Shown piece after piece: positions 53,755 to 63,557 of a stretch of 64,000 nt of DNA. Positions within the stretch are counted from its first letter, which is position 1. The number at the start of each line of letters is the position of its first letter. The notes under the pieces were generated by a model. The model searched no databases and was not told the origin of the DNA. It was given only the letters and a program-made list of their open reading frames with translations. The position numbers and the translations under genes are program-made. The DNA comes from Leifsonia soli (GTDB lineage: Bacteria > Actinomycetota > Actinomycetes > Actinomycetales > Microbacteriaceae), in the NCBI RefSeq assembly GCF_013408745.1, contig NZ_JACCBJ010000001.1, forward strand, positions 2,232,001 to 2,296,000. Direction: 5' to 3'.

Positions 53755-54570
53755 CCCGCTGCCGCCCGCATAGACGCCTCGCAGGGGTGTGACGTCGGTG
53801 TAGTCCCGGCCGTGGCCGACGCGCACGTGACGGTCGCCGATGGGGATGCTGTTCGTCGGGTCGTAGCCGTGCCACCCGCCGCAGAACCACTCCACCCACG
53901 CGTGCGACTCCCCGACGACGGTCTGCCCGACGGCGGCGTCAGCCTGGGGATGCAGATAGCCCGAGACGTAGCGTGCGGGGATCCCCACCGAGCGGAGCGC
54001 CCCGACCGCGACGTGCGCGATGTCCTGGCAGACCCCGCTCCGCGCGTCCCACGCCTCGGCGGCAGCGGTTCGAACGCCGGTCACTCCGCTCACGTACTCC
54101 ATCTCGGACGACACGGCTGCGACGATCGCCTGGGCGGCGGCGCAGGGCCCGTCGACATCGGGTCCCAGGCCTGCCACGACGGATCCGGCGAGCTCGGCGA
54201 GGGAGGGCGGCGGAGCGGTGAGCGCCGTCTGACGGAGCTGCTCGACGCACGCGGCGGACCTCGGGACGACGGCGGCGAGCTCCTCCCAGCCGACAGCCGA
54301 GGTGGGGTGCTCCGCCTCGAGCACCTCGACGAGACTGCTCGCCGTGATCGTGAGTTCGCTGTGCGGGGCGAGCACATCGAATGCCAGGACCCTGGTGCCC
54401 CAGTAGTCCGTGTACTGGTGGTGGGAGGAGACCGGCTGCACATCGAGGGACGAGTGGAGCACGAGCTGCCGGGAGCCGGAGACGGGGAGCATGCGCGCCT
54501 CGTTGTACGAGGCGGTCACGTCGCCGTCGTAGCGGTAGCCCGTCGAATGCACGATCCTGAGCCGTTTCAC
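53713..54570 (-). CDS. Transglutaminase-like cysteine protease domain protein
   Basis: A 285-residue protein with an N-terminal beta-sandwich (bacterial transglutaminase-like N-terminal region, RLRIVHSTGYRYDGDVTASYNEARMLP) and a transglutaminase-fold core with GVCQDIAHV (Cys), ESHAWVEWF (His) and YDPTNSIPI (Asp), so the triad is complete. In family neighbourhoods it travels with alpha-E and circularly permuted ATP-grasp proteins, as here; it is thought to cut or join peptides made by the ATP-grasp ligase. GTG overlaps the alpha-E stop codon. It is the last gene of the three-gene operon. Confidence 0.88.
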   Translation of the reverse strand: MKRLRIVHSTGYRYDGDVTASYNEARMLPVSGSRQLVLHSSLDVQPVSSHHQYTDYWGTRVLAFDVLAPHSELTITASSLVEVLEAEHPTSAVGWEELAAVVPRSAACVEQLRQTALTAPPPSLAELAGSVVAGLGPDVDGPCAAAQAIVAAVSSEMEYVSGVTGVRTAAAEAWDARSGVCQDIAHVAVGALRSVGIPARYVSGYLHPQADAAVGQTVVGESHAWVEWFCGGWHGYDPTNSIPIGDRHVRVGHGRDYTDVTPLRGVYAGGSGSELFVSVSITREA

Positions 54571-55486
54571 GCCCTGTCCCCCGTCCAGCTCGGCGCAACG
54601 CTCTCGGGGAAGTAGCGCATGGCGACCGCCGTCGTCGCCGCGCTCGTCGCGTCCTGGATGGCGGACATGAAGGCCGGGAGGTCGTCGAGCACGTCGGCCA
54701 CCGGCCGGAACTCGAGCTCGCTGCGCACCTGCCCGAGCATCCGTGCCGCCTGATCGGAGACCCCGACCCGCTCGAGTCTCGGCTCGATCTCGCGCAGACT
54801 GTCCACCGCGCGCGCCACCGAGTAGAGGATCGATCGCGGGAAGAGCCTGTCGTGGAGGAGGAACTCCGCCGCGTTCCTCGCGGACGGCACTCCGCGGTAC
54901 GTCCGCAGGTACGCCTCGTAGGCGCCGCAGGAGCGCAGGAGGGTCGTCCAGCTCGGCCCGCTCGCCTCGGTCAGCGACCGGGTCGCGAGCAGGCGTGCCG
55001 TCATGTCTGCCCGCTCCAGGCTGCGGCCGAGGGTGAAGAAGTGCCAGGCCTCGTCGCGGCTCGCCCCGGACTCCATCAGCCCGACGGCGAGGGCCGCCCG
55101 CTCTCGCACCCAGCTGAAGAACTCGTGCACCTTGTCGCTGGTCACCCGTCGCGGCATCCGTGCGGTCGTGGTGTTGAGGCACTCCCAGAGTTCGGTCGAG
55201 ATGATCTCGCGGGCGCGCCGGGCGTTCTCGCGCGCAGAGGCGAGCGAATAGACGATGGATGCGGGCGCCGCGCGGTCGACCGCCAGGATGCGGAGCACGT
55301 CCTCCCGGACGATCGCGGACTCCGGCGCTGGGCTGCCCATGACGCTGAGGAGCGATCGGCACGCGGTGTCCTCGTCGATCCACGGGTCTTCGAGGAGGAG
55401 TTGCAGGTGAACGTCGAGGATGCGGGCCGTGCCATCGCTCCGCTCGATGTAGCGGCCGATCCAGAACAGCGAGGAGGCGATGCGAC

Positions 55487-55493
<7 letters not shown>
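54567..55493 (-). CDS. Alpha-E domain protein (DUF403)
   Basis: A 308-residue all-helical protein with the alpha-E signature LSRIASSLFWIGRYIERSDGTARILDVHLQLLL at the start and RSLERADMTARLLATR in the middle; conserved Glu and Arg residues in both suggest a binuclear or nucleotide-binding site, but no activity is established. The GTG (55493) follows GGAGGAGG and lies 7 bases inside the ATP-grasp gene; the stop overlaps the transglutaminase GTG. The strict coupling shows that the three proteins act together. Confidence 0.88.
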
Positions 55494-57181
<1,688 letters not shown>

Positions 57182-57257
57182 GGCCAGACGCTATCGGCGG
57201 CGCGTTTCGCCCGCGTTTCGGCGGTGTTGCGAGTGTTTCGACTCCGTCCGCGGCCGG

Positions 57258-57629
57258 TCAGACCTCGTCGGCGAGCTCGCGCAGCTCGGCCGTCCGCTCG
57301 CCGGGCCGGTCCCCGGTGTTGACCGTGCCCTGCGGCTCCACCATCACGACGAGCGCGTCCTCGTCGGCCTTCGGGCAGTGCTCGACGCCGCGCGGCACCA
57401 CGAACACGTCCCGTGGGCCGAGCTCCACATCCCCGTCGCGCAGCTGGATCGTGAGCCGTCCCTCGATCACGAGGAACAGCTCGTCCGTCTCGGGATGCGC
57501 GTGCCAGACGAACTCGCCGCGCAGCCGGGCGACCTTCACGTCGTAGTCGTTGACGCTCGCGAGGCGGTGCGGCTGCCACGGCTCCGGGATGAGGGCGAAG
57601 GCGGCGTCGAGGTTGTGGACCTGGTTCAT
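57258..57629 (-). CDS. Cupin-domain protein
   Basis: A 123-residue single-domain cupin. Motif 1 is GEFVWHAHPETDELFLVIEGRLTI with the His-x-His and Glu metal ligands; motif 2 is ELGPRDVFVVPRGVEHCP with the last His. Such small cupins bind a metal and act as isomerases, dioxygenases or ligand sensors; the substrate is unknown. TAGGCT six bases before the ATG shows a leaderless mRNA. It lies upstream of the ATP-grasp operon, which has its own promoter. Confidence 0.88.
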   Translation of the reverse strand: MNQVHNLDAAFALIPEPWQPHRLASVNDYDVKVARLRGEFVWHAHPETDELFLVIEGRLTIQLRDGDVELGPRDVFVVPRGVEHCPKADEDALVVMVEPQGTVNTGDRPGERTAELRELADEV

Positions 57630-57687
57630 GTCGTCAGCCTAGATCCCACCCGCTGGCGGCGTCGGAGGCGGGTGGTTGGATGGGGGC

Positions 57688-59211
57688 GTGCTCCTCGACA
57701 CGCTCGTCACGACGGCCGAGACCGTCGCATCCACGCGGTCCCGGCTGGCGAAGGTGGATGCGCTCGCGGCGCTGCTCACCCGCCTCGAACCGGACGAGAT
57801 CGCACCGGCCGTCGGGTTCCTCGTCGGCAAGGCGCGGCAGGGGCGTGTCGGCGTCGGCTGGCGCGGGCTCGCCGGCGCGATGGGCGAACCCGCGGCGGAG
57901 GCCTCGCTGACCGTCGACGATCTGGATGCGCTGCTCGACCGGCTCGCCGCCCTGTCGGGATCCGGTTCGGCCGGGGAGCGCAACCGCATCCTGCGCGACT
58001 TCACCGCGCGGGCGACCGCGCGTGAGCAGGACTTCATCGCCCGCGTGCTCCTCGGCGAGATGCGGACCGGCGCGCTCGAGGGCGTGCTGACCGACGCGAT
58101 CGCCCGCGCCGCCGACCGCCCCGGCGACAGCGTGCGCCGCGCGGCGATGCTGTCCGGAAACCTGGGCGAGACCGCGCGGCTCGCGCTCACCGGCACCGCG
58201 GAGGAGCTCGACGCCGTCGGCCTCCTCGTGGGGCGCCCGGTGCTCCCGATGCTGGCAGCCTCCGCGCCCAGCGCCGCGGACGCCCTCGCCACCACCGGAG
58301 AGGCCTCGGTCGAGTACAAGCTGGACGGCGCGCGCATCCAGGTGCACCGGCACGGGGACGAGGTGCGCGTCTTCACCCGCAACCTGGCCGACATCACCCA
58401 CCGCCTGCCCGACGTGGTCGAGGTGGCGCGCCGGCTGCCGGTCCGTGACGTGATCCTCGACGGCGAGACGCTGTCGCTGGATGAGGACGGTGCGCCCCGG
58501 CCCTTCCAGGAGACCATGTCGAGATTCGGCGCGGATGCCCTGCGGGAGACGGTGCTGCGCCCCTGGTTCTTCGACATCCTGCACGTCGATGGGCGCGACT
58601 TGCTCGACGAGCCGCTCTCGACGCGCCTGGCGGAACTGGAGCGCGTTGCCGGAGAGCACCGCATCCCCGGCGAGGTCACGGCCGACCCCGAGGAGGCGGA
58701 ACGCGTGTCGCGCGAGGCCATCGCCGCCGGGCAGGAGGGCGTGGTCGTCAAGGCGATCGACTCCCTCTACGCGGCGGGTCGGCGCGGCTCCAGCTGGGTG
58801 AAGGTGAAGCCGGTGCACACGTACGACCTGGTCGTCCTCGCCGTGGAGTGGGGGTCGGGCCGGCGGCAGGGGCTGCTGTCGAACATCCACCTCGGCGCTC
58901 GCGATCCGGAGGGCGCGTTCGGCGAGCCGGGCGGCTTCGTGATGGTCGGGAAGACCTTCAAGGGCCTCACCGACAAGCTGCTCGCCTGGCAGACGGAGCA
59001 CTTCCAGGAGATCGAGGTGCGCCGCACCGCCGGCACCGTGTGGGTCGCGCCGACGACTGTCGTCGAGATCGCGATCGACGGTGTGCAGCGCTCCAGCCGC
59101 TACCCCGGCGGCATCGCCCTGCGCTTCGCCCGGGTCAAGCGCTATCGCGACGACAAGGACGCCGCCGAGGCCGACACGATCGAGACGCTGCGGGGCCTGC
59201 TGCGGGAGTGA
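57688..59211 (+). CDS. ATP-dependent DNA ligase (LigB/LigC-like)
   Basis: A 507-residue ATP-dependent ligase. The N-terminal helical DNA-binding domain (1-190) is followed by the nucleotidyltransferase domain: EYKLDGARIQVHR with adenylated Lys211, then FTRNLADITHRLP, VILDGETLSLDEDG, WFFDILHVDGRDL, EGVVVKAIDSLYAAGRRGSSWVKVKP (motifs III-V). The OB domain with VWVAPTTVVEIAIDGVQRSSRYPGGIALRFARVKRYRDDK ends it. It seals nicks by repair or replication back-up, the main ligase of bacteria being NAD-dependent. GTG 57688 is chosen; an in-frame TTG lies 12 bases earlier. It stands alone. Confidence 0.93.
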   Translation: MLLDTLVTTAETVASTRSRLAKVDALAALLTRLEPDEIAPAVGFLVGKARQGRVGVGWRGLAGAMGEPAAEASLTVDDLDALLDRLAALSGSGSAGERNRILRDFTARATAREQDFIARVLLGEMRTGALEGVLTDAIARAADRPGDSVRRAAMLSGNLGETARLALTGTAEELDAVGLLVGRPVLPMLAASAPSAADALATTGEASVEYKLDGARIQVHRHGDEVRVFTRNLADITHRLPDVVEVARRLPVRDVILDGETLSLDEDGAPRPFQETMSRFGADALRETVLRPWFFDILHVDGRDLLDEPLSTRLAELERVAGEHRIPGEVTADPEEAERVSREAIAAGQEGVVVKAIDSLYAAGRRGSSWVKVKPVHTYDLVVLAVEWGSGRRQGLLSNIHLGARDPEGAFGEPGGFVMVGKTFKGLTDKLLAWQTEHFQEIEVRRTAGTVWVAPTTVVEIAIDGVQRSSRYPGGIALRFARVKRYRDDKDAAEADTIETLRGLLRE

Positions 59212-59239
59212 CCGCCCCGCACGCGCCTCATCCTCGGCC

Positions 59240-59440
59240 CGAAACGGAGGAGTTCCGGGTCCGATCGGCTCGGGAACTCCTCCGTTTCGTGGATTCCGCC
59301 GGAGTGTCGGACGGAAACTCCTCCGTTTCCCGCCACCTCGCGGACGGCCGTGGAAAGGGAGGAACTCCCACGGCGACGCGCGGCGTTTCGTCACGAACGG
59401 AGGATGCGCGGAGCCGGACGCGCGGGATGTCCTCCGTTTC
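59240..59440. repeat. Cluster of GGAGGA/TCCTCC palindromic elements
   Basis: Hairpin 1: a 17-bp perfect stem (59240-59256 with 59273-59289), extended to 19 bp, with arms reading CGAAACGGAGGAG and CTCCTCCGTTTCG outward. A second palindromic unit with GGAAAC and GTTTCC ends is at 59313-59330, GGGAGGAACTCCC is near 59358, and hairpin 2 pairs AACGGAGGA (59396-59404) with TCCTCCGTT (59430-59438). No gene fits in 59212-59484. Confidence 0.75.
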
Positions 59441-59484
59441 AGCAGCACCGACGGAGCCGAGCGCGCTGGACGCAGCCGCGAGCG

Positions 59485-60531
59485 TCACGCCCGCAGGCGC
59501 TCCGCCTCCCGGCGCTCCGCCTCGTCGGCGTAGCCCACCTGCGCCCGCCACCACGGCGTCTCGATGAATCCGCGCTTGAGGTACAGCAGCTCCATCGCCC
59601 CCGTCCATCCCTCGACCCCGTCGAGCACCGACAGCGTGTGCGAGATGAACTGGTTCAGCTCCGCCACGGAGGGCGTGATGAGCTCGCAGAACAGGGAGTT
59701 GTCGTCGAGCAGCGAGGCCAGGTAGCGCACGGCGGGATAACCGGACAGCTCCTGGGCGACCGCCTCCAGCCGGGACGGCGCGACCTTCACCAGCAGCAGC
59801 GTCTCCGCGCCCATCCCGAGCGCGGCAGCGGGCACGAGGGTCAGGATGTCGAGGCAGTGGTTCGCGCGCATGCGGTCGAAGCGGCGCCGCACGCTCGACT
59901 CGTTCATGCCCGTCCGGTCGCCGATGGCCTGGAAGGTGACGCGCCCGTCGTCCCGGAGGGCGGCGAGGATGCGGCGGTCGGCCTCGTCCAGGTGGTCCGG
60001 CTCGCACATCTCGGCGTCGACCAGCGACGCCTTCTCGTCCTCCTGCGGCAGCTTCATCGTCTCGGCGAACAACTGCCGGCTCCAGTCGTGCCGCACCTTG
60101 TGGACGTGCATGATCAGGTCGCTGCGCCAGCGCTTGATGCCCGCGATGGACTGCAGCTGCTGGATGAGCTGCGGATAGTGCGCGGCGCCTCCGGTCACCA
60201 CGACCTCGGCCATGATGTCATACTGCCCGGTCACCAGCGTCAGGAAGCGGACGTCCGCGTGCTCCACGAGCGCCGCAGCGACCTCGAGCTGCGTGCCCGG
60301 ACGGCAGTTCAGGCGAACCAGGAAGGTGTCCACCTGGCCGGAGCTGCCCAGCGCCGGGACCACGGCGATCCGCACGACGCCGTCCTGCACCAGCTGCTGA
60401 CCGCGGCGGGCGACGGTGGCGGAGGAGCTGCCCACCATGTCCGCGATCGCCGTCCAGCTGGCGCGGCCGTCGTGCTGCAGCGCGACGATGATCCGGCGGT
60501 CGAGGTCGTCGAGGGTGTCGAGCGCCTTCAC
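59485..60531 (-). CDS. Lrp/AsnC family regulator with two fused modules
   Basis: A 348-residue protein, twice the length of Lrp. Module 1 (about 1-150) has LDDLDRRIIVALQHDGRASWTAIADMVGSSSATVARRGQQL as the helix-turn-helix and an effector domain with FLVRLNCRPG and VTGQYDIMAEVVV. Module 2 (about 185-335) repeats this: LDEADRRILAALRDDGRVTFQAIGDRTGMNESSVRRRFDRM, then TLLLVKVAPSRLEAVAQ. The second HTH is as complete as the first. GTG overlaps the alpha/beta hydrolase stop codon (GTGA), so it belongs to the peptide operon and probably senses an amino acid or peptide. Confidence 0.9.
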   Translation of the reverse strand: MKALDTLDDLDRRIIVALQHDGRASWTAIADMVGSSSATVARRGQQLVQDGVVRIAVVPALGSSGQVDTFLVRLNCRPGTQLEVAAALVEHADVRFLTLVTGQYDIMAEVVVTGGAAHYPQLIQQLQSIAGIKRWRSDLIMHVHKVRHDWSRQLFAETMKLPQEDEKASLVDAEMCEPDHLDEADRRILAALRDDGRVTFQAIGDRTGMNESSVRRRFDRMRANHCLDILTLVPAAALGMGAETLLLVKVAPSRLEAVAQELSGYPAVRYLASLLDDNSLFCELITPSVAELNQFISHTLSVLDGVEGWTGAMELLYLKRGFIETPWWRAQVGYADEAERREAERLRA

Positions 60532-61436
60532 TCGGACGCCGCGCTCCGCACCGGCGGCACCACTTCGTGCAGGAATCCCCGCACCGTGTCCGTCCATGCC
60601 TCCGCCTCCTCGATCTGGGGGGAGTGACCCGATTTCTCGAAGATCGCCAGCCGCGCATCCGGGATGAGCGACGCGATCGTCTCCGAGCACGAGACCGGCG
60701 TGATCCAGTCGGTCCGCCCGACGGTCACCAGCGTGGGTGCGGTGATCCCCGGGAGCGCCCCCTTGAGATCATAGGTCGGAAGGTTCTTCGAGAAGGCGTA
60801 ATTGTGCGCTTCGTACCGGTACGGGGTCGCCGCGACCTTCCGCTCGACGGCCTCCGGATCGTAGACGAAGTCGTACAGCGGGAGGATCTCGCGCCAGCAG
60901 TCGCGGAGGTCGTCGTTGTCGCGCACGCGGCCCTCGTCGATGCGGTCGAACTTCTCCATGTCGACGGTCACGCGGTCGGAGGCGAGCGCGTTCTTCCGCG
61001 ACAGCTCCGAGTGGGAGTTGTCGGCGGCGGTGTCGCGGAGCACCAGGGCGAGCACGCGGTCCGGGTAGCGCGTTGCGTACTCGAGCGACATGAAGCCGCC
61101 GTAGGAGCCGCCGGCCATGACGATCCGCTCCGCGCCGATCCACTCGCGCAGCGCGTCGATGTCGGCCGCCCACTGCTCGTGGCTGAACTCGCCGTTGCCC
61201 TCGCTCTCGCCCGACCCCCGCGCGTCGAACACGACGACGCGGTACTCGTCCGCCAGGCGTCCGAAGCTGGCGCGCGGCTCGGCGCGCGAGCCGAGGCCCG
61301 GCGCCCCGTGGTGAGTGATGATCACCGGCGCGCCCTCCGGTCCGAGCACCTCGACGGCGAGGCGATTGCCGTTGATCTCGACGAACTGCGCGGTGGTGGT
61401 CGCTGCGGCGAACTCGGGGGAGACGTCTGTTGTCAC
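60528..61436 (-). CDS. Alpha/beta hydrolase (proline iminopeptidase-like)
   Basis: A 302-residue alpha/beta hydrolase. ITHHGAPGLGSRAEPRASFG is the oxyanion region, DARGSGESEGNGEFSHEQWAADIDALREWIGAERIVMAGGSYGGFMSLEYA has the S33-like nucleophile Ser in GGSYGG, VGRTDWITPV the Asp region, and FEKSGHSPQIEEAEA the catalytic His. Related proteins remove N-terminal Pro or hydrolyse esters and amides. GTG 61436 follows AAAGGA. It lies between the M24 peptidase and the Lrp regulator genes in one unit. Confidence 0.87.
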   Translation of the reverse strand: MTTDVSPEFAAATTTAQFVEINGNRLAVEVLGPEGAPVIITHHGAPGLGSRAEPRASFGRLADEYRVVVFDARGSGESEGNGEFSHEQWAADIDALREWIGAERIVMAGGSYGGFMSLEYATRYPDRVLALVLRDTAADNSHSELSRKNALASDRVTVDMEKFDRIDEGRVRDNDDLRDCWREILPLYDFVYDPEAVERKVAATPYRYEAHNYAFSKNLPTYDLKGALPGITAPTLVTVGRTDWITPVSCSETIASLIPDARLAIFEKSGHSPQIEEAEAWTDTVRGFLHEVVPPVRSAASE

Positions 61437-61473
61437 GGTGTTCCTTTCGATGGCGGTGCTGTCGTGCTGCGGT

Positions 61474-62646
61474 TCAGAGATCGATGGTGCAGTGGTCGAG
61501 GTCGCGGGGGAACGAGGTCAGCGGCCTCGCGCCGTCCTCCGTGACCAGCATGGAGTCCGAGATGCGGTAACCGGCGTGACCGGGGATGTAGATGCCCGGT
61601 TCGTTGGAGACGATCATGCCCGCCTCCAGCAGTGTCGGGTCGCCGTCCTCCAGCCATGGCGGCTCGTGCATCCCCAGCCCGATGCCGTGCCCCTGCCGGT
61701 GGCGGAGGAACTCGCCGAGTCCCGCCTCGCGGATGACGTCGAGGCAGTCCGCGTTCGCCTGCCGGCATTCGCGGCCGGGCCGGATGGCGGAGGCACCGGT
61801 GGCCTGCGCGAGCCGGACGGCGTCGTGGTAGCGGCGCTGGTCGGCGGTCGGCTCGCCGAGGACGAAGGTGCGCTCCCCCTCGACGAAGCGGCCGCCGACC
61901 GCGCAGCCGAGCGACAGCATGAAGGTGTCGCCGGGCTGCAAGCGGTAGCCGGACGGCAGACCGTGCGGGTACGCCGAGTTGGCTCCGGCATAGACCAGGC
62001 CGCCCGCCAGCGGCGACACCACGACGACGTCGTCGTGCCCGGCGTACATCGTCGCGACGCCGACACCGCCGACGTGCGAGGCCAGCTCGGCCTCGCTCGG
62101 CAGTTCGCCGCCGGCCGCGACGCGTTCGCGGATGAGCGCGACGCCGGATTCGAGCATCCGGTCGGTGATGCGGGCGGCCTCGGCGTGGAGGGCGATCTCC
62201 TCGGGCAGCTTGACGTAGCGCGCCACCGTGACCAGCGCCGTCGGAACGGCCTCGGCCGCGTCGAGCTCGGCGAAGGCGGCGGACTGCCGCTCCCACGTCA
62301 TCCCGGTCGAGAATCCGACCCGGCCGGCGCGGCCCACCCGGTCGGCGAGCGCGCGGAACGGCGGAACGACACCGGGGAACTCGGGGAACGACACGACATC
62401 GGCCCGGGCGGACTCGCGTTCCGCGTTCTCCCGCTCCAGCTCGGGGACGAGGAGGACGGTGTCGCCGTCGGCGTCCATCCACACGGCGACGGGCCGTTCG
62501 CTCGGGTGGTGGAAGAAGCCGGTCAGATACGCCACGTCCTCCGGCGAGTCGGTCAGCAGCGCGTCGAGCCCCTCGGCGGCGAGCCGCGAGCGGACGCGGT
62601 CCTGGATGCGGTCGAGCGCCTCGGCGGTCAGGCGGGTGCGGAACAC
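61474..62646 (-). CDS. M24 family (Xaa-Pro peptidase/creatinase-like) protein
   Basis: A 390-residue protein of the pita-bread fold, with a creatinase N-terminal domain (RLAAEGLDALLTDSPEDVAYLTGF) and a catalytic-type domain with RQGHGIGLGMHEPPWL, GMIVSNEPGIYIPG and ISDSMLVTEDG, which supply the His and two Glu ligands. The usual two Asp ligands seem replaced: the strand reads GDTFMLSLGCAVGG and the next motif VEGERTF, so Ser and Glu stand where Asp is normal. It may therefore act like metal-free creatinase or use one metal. GTG 62646 follows GGAAGGAG. It lies just downstream of the permease genes. Confidence 0.85.
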   Translation of the reverse strand: MFRTRLTAEALDRIQDRVRSRLAAEGLDALLTDSPEDVAYLTGFFHHPSERPVAVWMDADGDTVLLVPELERENAERESARADVVSFPEFPGVVPPFRALADRVGRAGRVGFSTGMTWERQSAAFAELDAAEAVPTALVTVARYVKLPEEIALHAEAARITDRMLESGVALIRERVAAGGELPSEAELASHVGGVGVATMYAGHDDVVVVSPLAGGLVYAGANSAYPHGLPSGYRLQPGDTFMLSLGCAVGGRFVEGERTFVLGEPTADQRRYHDAVRLAQATGASAIRPGRECRQANADCLDVIREAGLGEFLRHRQGHGIGLGMHEPPWLEDGDPTLLEAGMIVSNEPGIYIPGHAGYRISDSMLVTEDGARPLTSFPRDLDHCTIDL

Positions 62647-62660
62647 GGGTCTCCTTCCGG

Positions 62661-63557
62661 TCAGCGACGTCGCGACTTGGGGTTGCGCGCGTCGTTGTAG
62701 GCGATCGACAGCAGCGTCGCCGAGAGCACGAGCAGCAGGATCGCGATGGACGGGAACAGAGTCAGCCACCAGGCGGACGACATCGCGCCCGACTGCTGCG
62801 CCTCGTAGAGGATGCGTCCCCACGACCAGACGTTGGGGTCGCCGAGCCCGAGGAACGCGAGCCCCGCCGCCGAGAGCACGGCGCGCGATGCGGTGACGAC
62901 GACCGAGACGACGATGACGGGGGTGACCGCCGGGACCACGTGCCGCACGATGATCCAGAGCGGGGACGAGGTCATCAGCCGGGCGGCGTCGACATACGGC
63001 AGGCGCACGACGGTCAGCGCCTGCGACCGCACGAGGCGGGTGACCTCCGGCCAGGAGAAGGCGGCGACGACGAGGATGATCGTGGTGGTGCTCGGGCCGA
63101 CCAGCGCGGCGATCAGGATCATCAGCGGGAGGACGGGGAGCGAGAGCGTCAGGTCGACGACGACGCTGATGAAGCCGTCCAGCCGCCGGAAGTAGGCGCC
63201 CGCGACCGCGACGATCGTCCCGACGACGATCGCGATCGCGGACGCGGCCACCGCGACCAGGATGCTCTGCTGCGACCCCCAGACCACCTCGCCGAACACA
63301 TCCCGGCCGAGGCTGTCGGTTCCGAACCAGTGGGCGCCGCTCGGCGGCGCGAGCACGGGGTCGCCGTAGCTCGGCGGGTAGGGCGCGATGAGCGGTGCCG
63401 CGATCGCGACGATGGTGAGCAGGATGAGCACGCCGAGCGCGAGCATCCCGAGCGGCTCGCGGCGGAACGCCCGCCAGGTCTGCGCGGCCGCACGGCCGTT
63501 CTCCAGCGCGACCGGCTCGATGCCGACCGCGGCCTCGGTGACTGCTGCCTGGGTCAT
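62661..63557 (-). CDS. ABC transporter permease, peptide/nickel type (DppC-like)
   Basis: A 298-residue permease: N-terminal OppC helix (FRREPLGMLALGVLILLTIVAIAAPLIAP), GAHWFGTDSLGRDVFGEVVWGSQQS, and the binding-protein-dependent motif SWPEVTRLVRSQALTVVRLPYVDAARLM (EAA loop that contacts the ATPase), with about six helices. Such permeases import di- and oligopeptides or related solutes. ATG overlaps the stop codon of the upstream DppB-like gene (ATGA). The substrate-binding protein and ATPases must lie beyond the right edge. Confidence 0.9.
   Translation of the reverse strand: MTQAAVTEAAVGIEPVALENGRAAAQTWRAFRREPLGMLALGVLILLTIVAIAAPLIAPYPPSYGDPVLAPPSGAHWFGTDSLGRDVFGEVVWGSQQSILVAVAASAIAIVVGTIVAVAGAYFRRLDGFISVVVDLTLSLPVLPLMILIAALVGPSTTTIILVVAAFSWPEVTRLVRSQALTVVRLPYVDAARLMTSSPLWIIVRHVVPAVTPVIVVSVVVTASRAVLSAAGLAFLGLGDPNVWSWGRILYEAQQSGAMSSAWWLTLFPSIAILLLVLSATLLSIAYNDARNPKSRRR

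Noticed and set aside
59240..59440. Possible CRISPR-like array
   Set aside because: Units are not direct repeats of constant length, occur in both orientations, and there are no regular spacers or cas genes.
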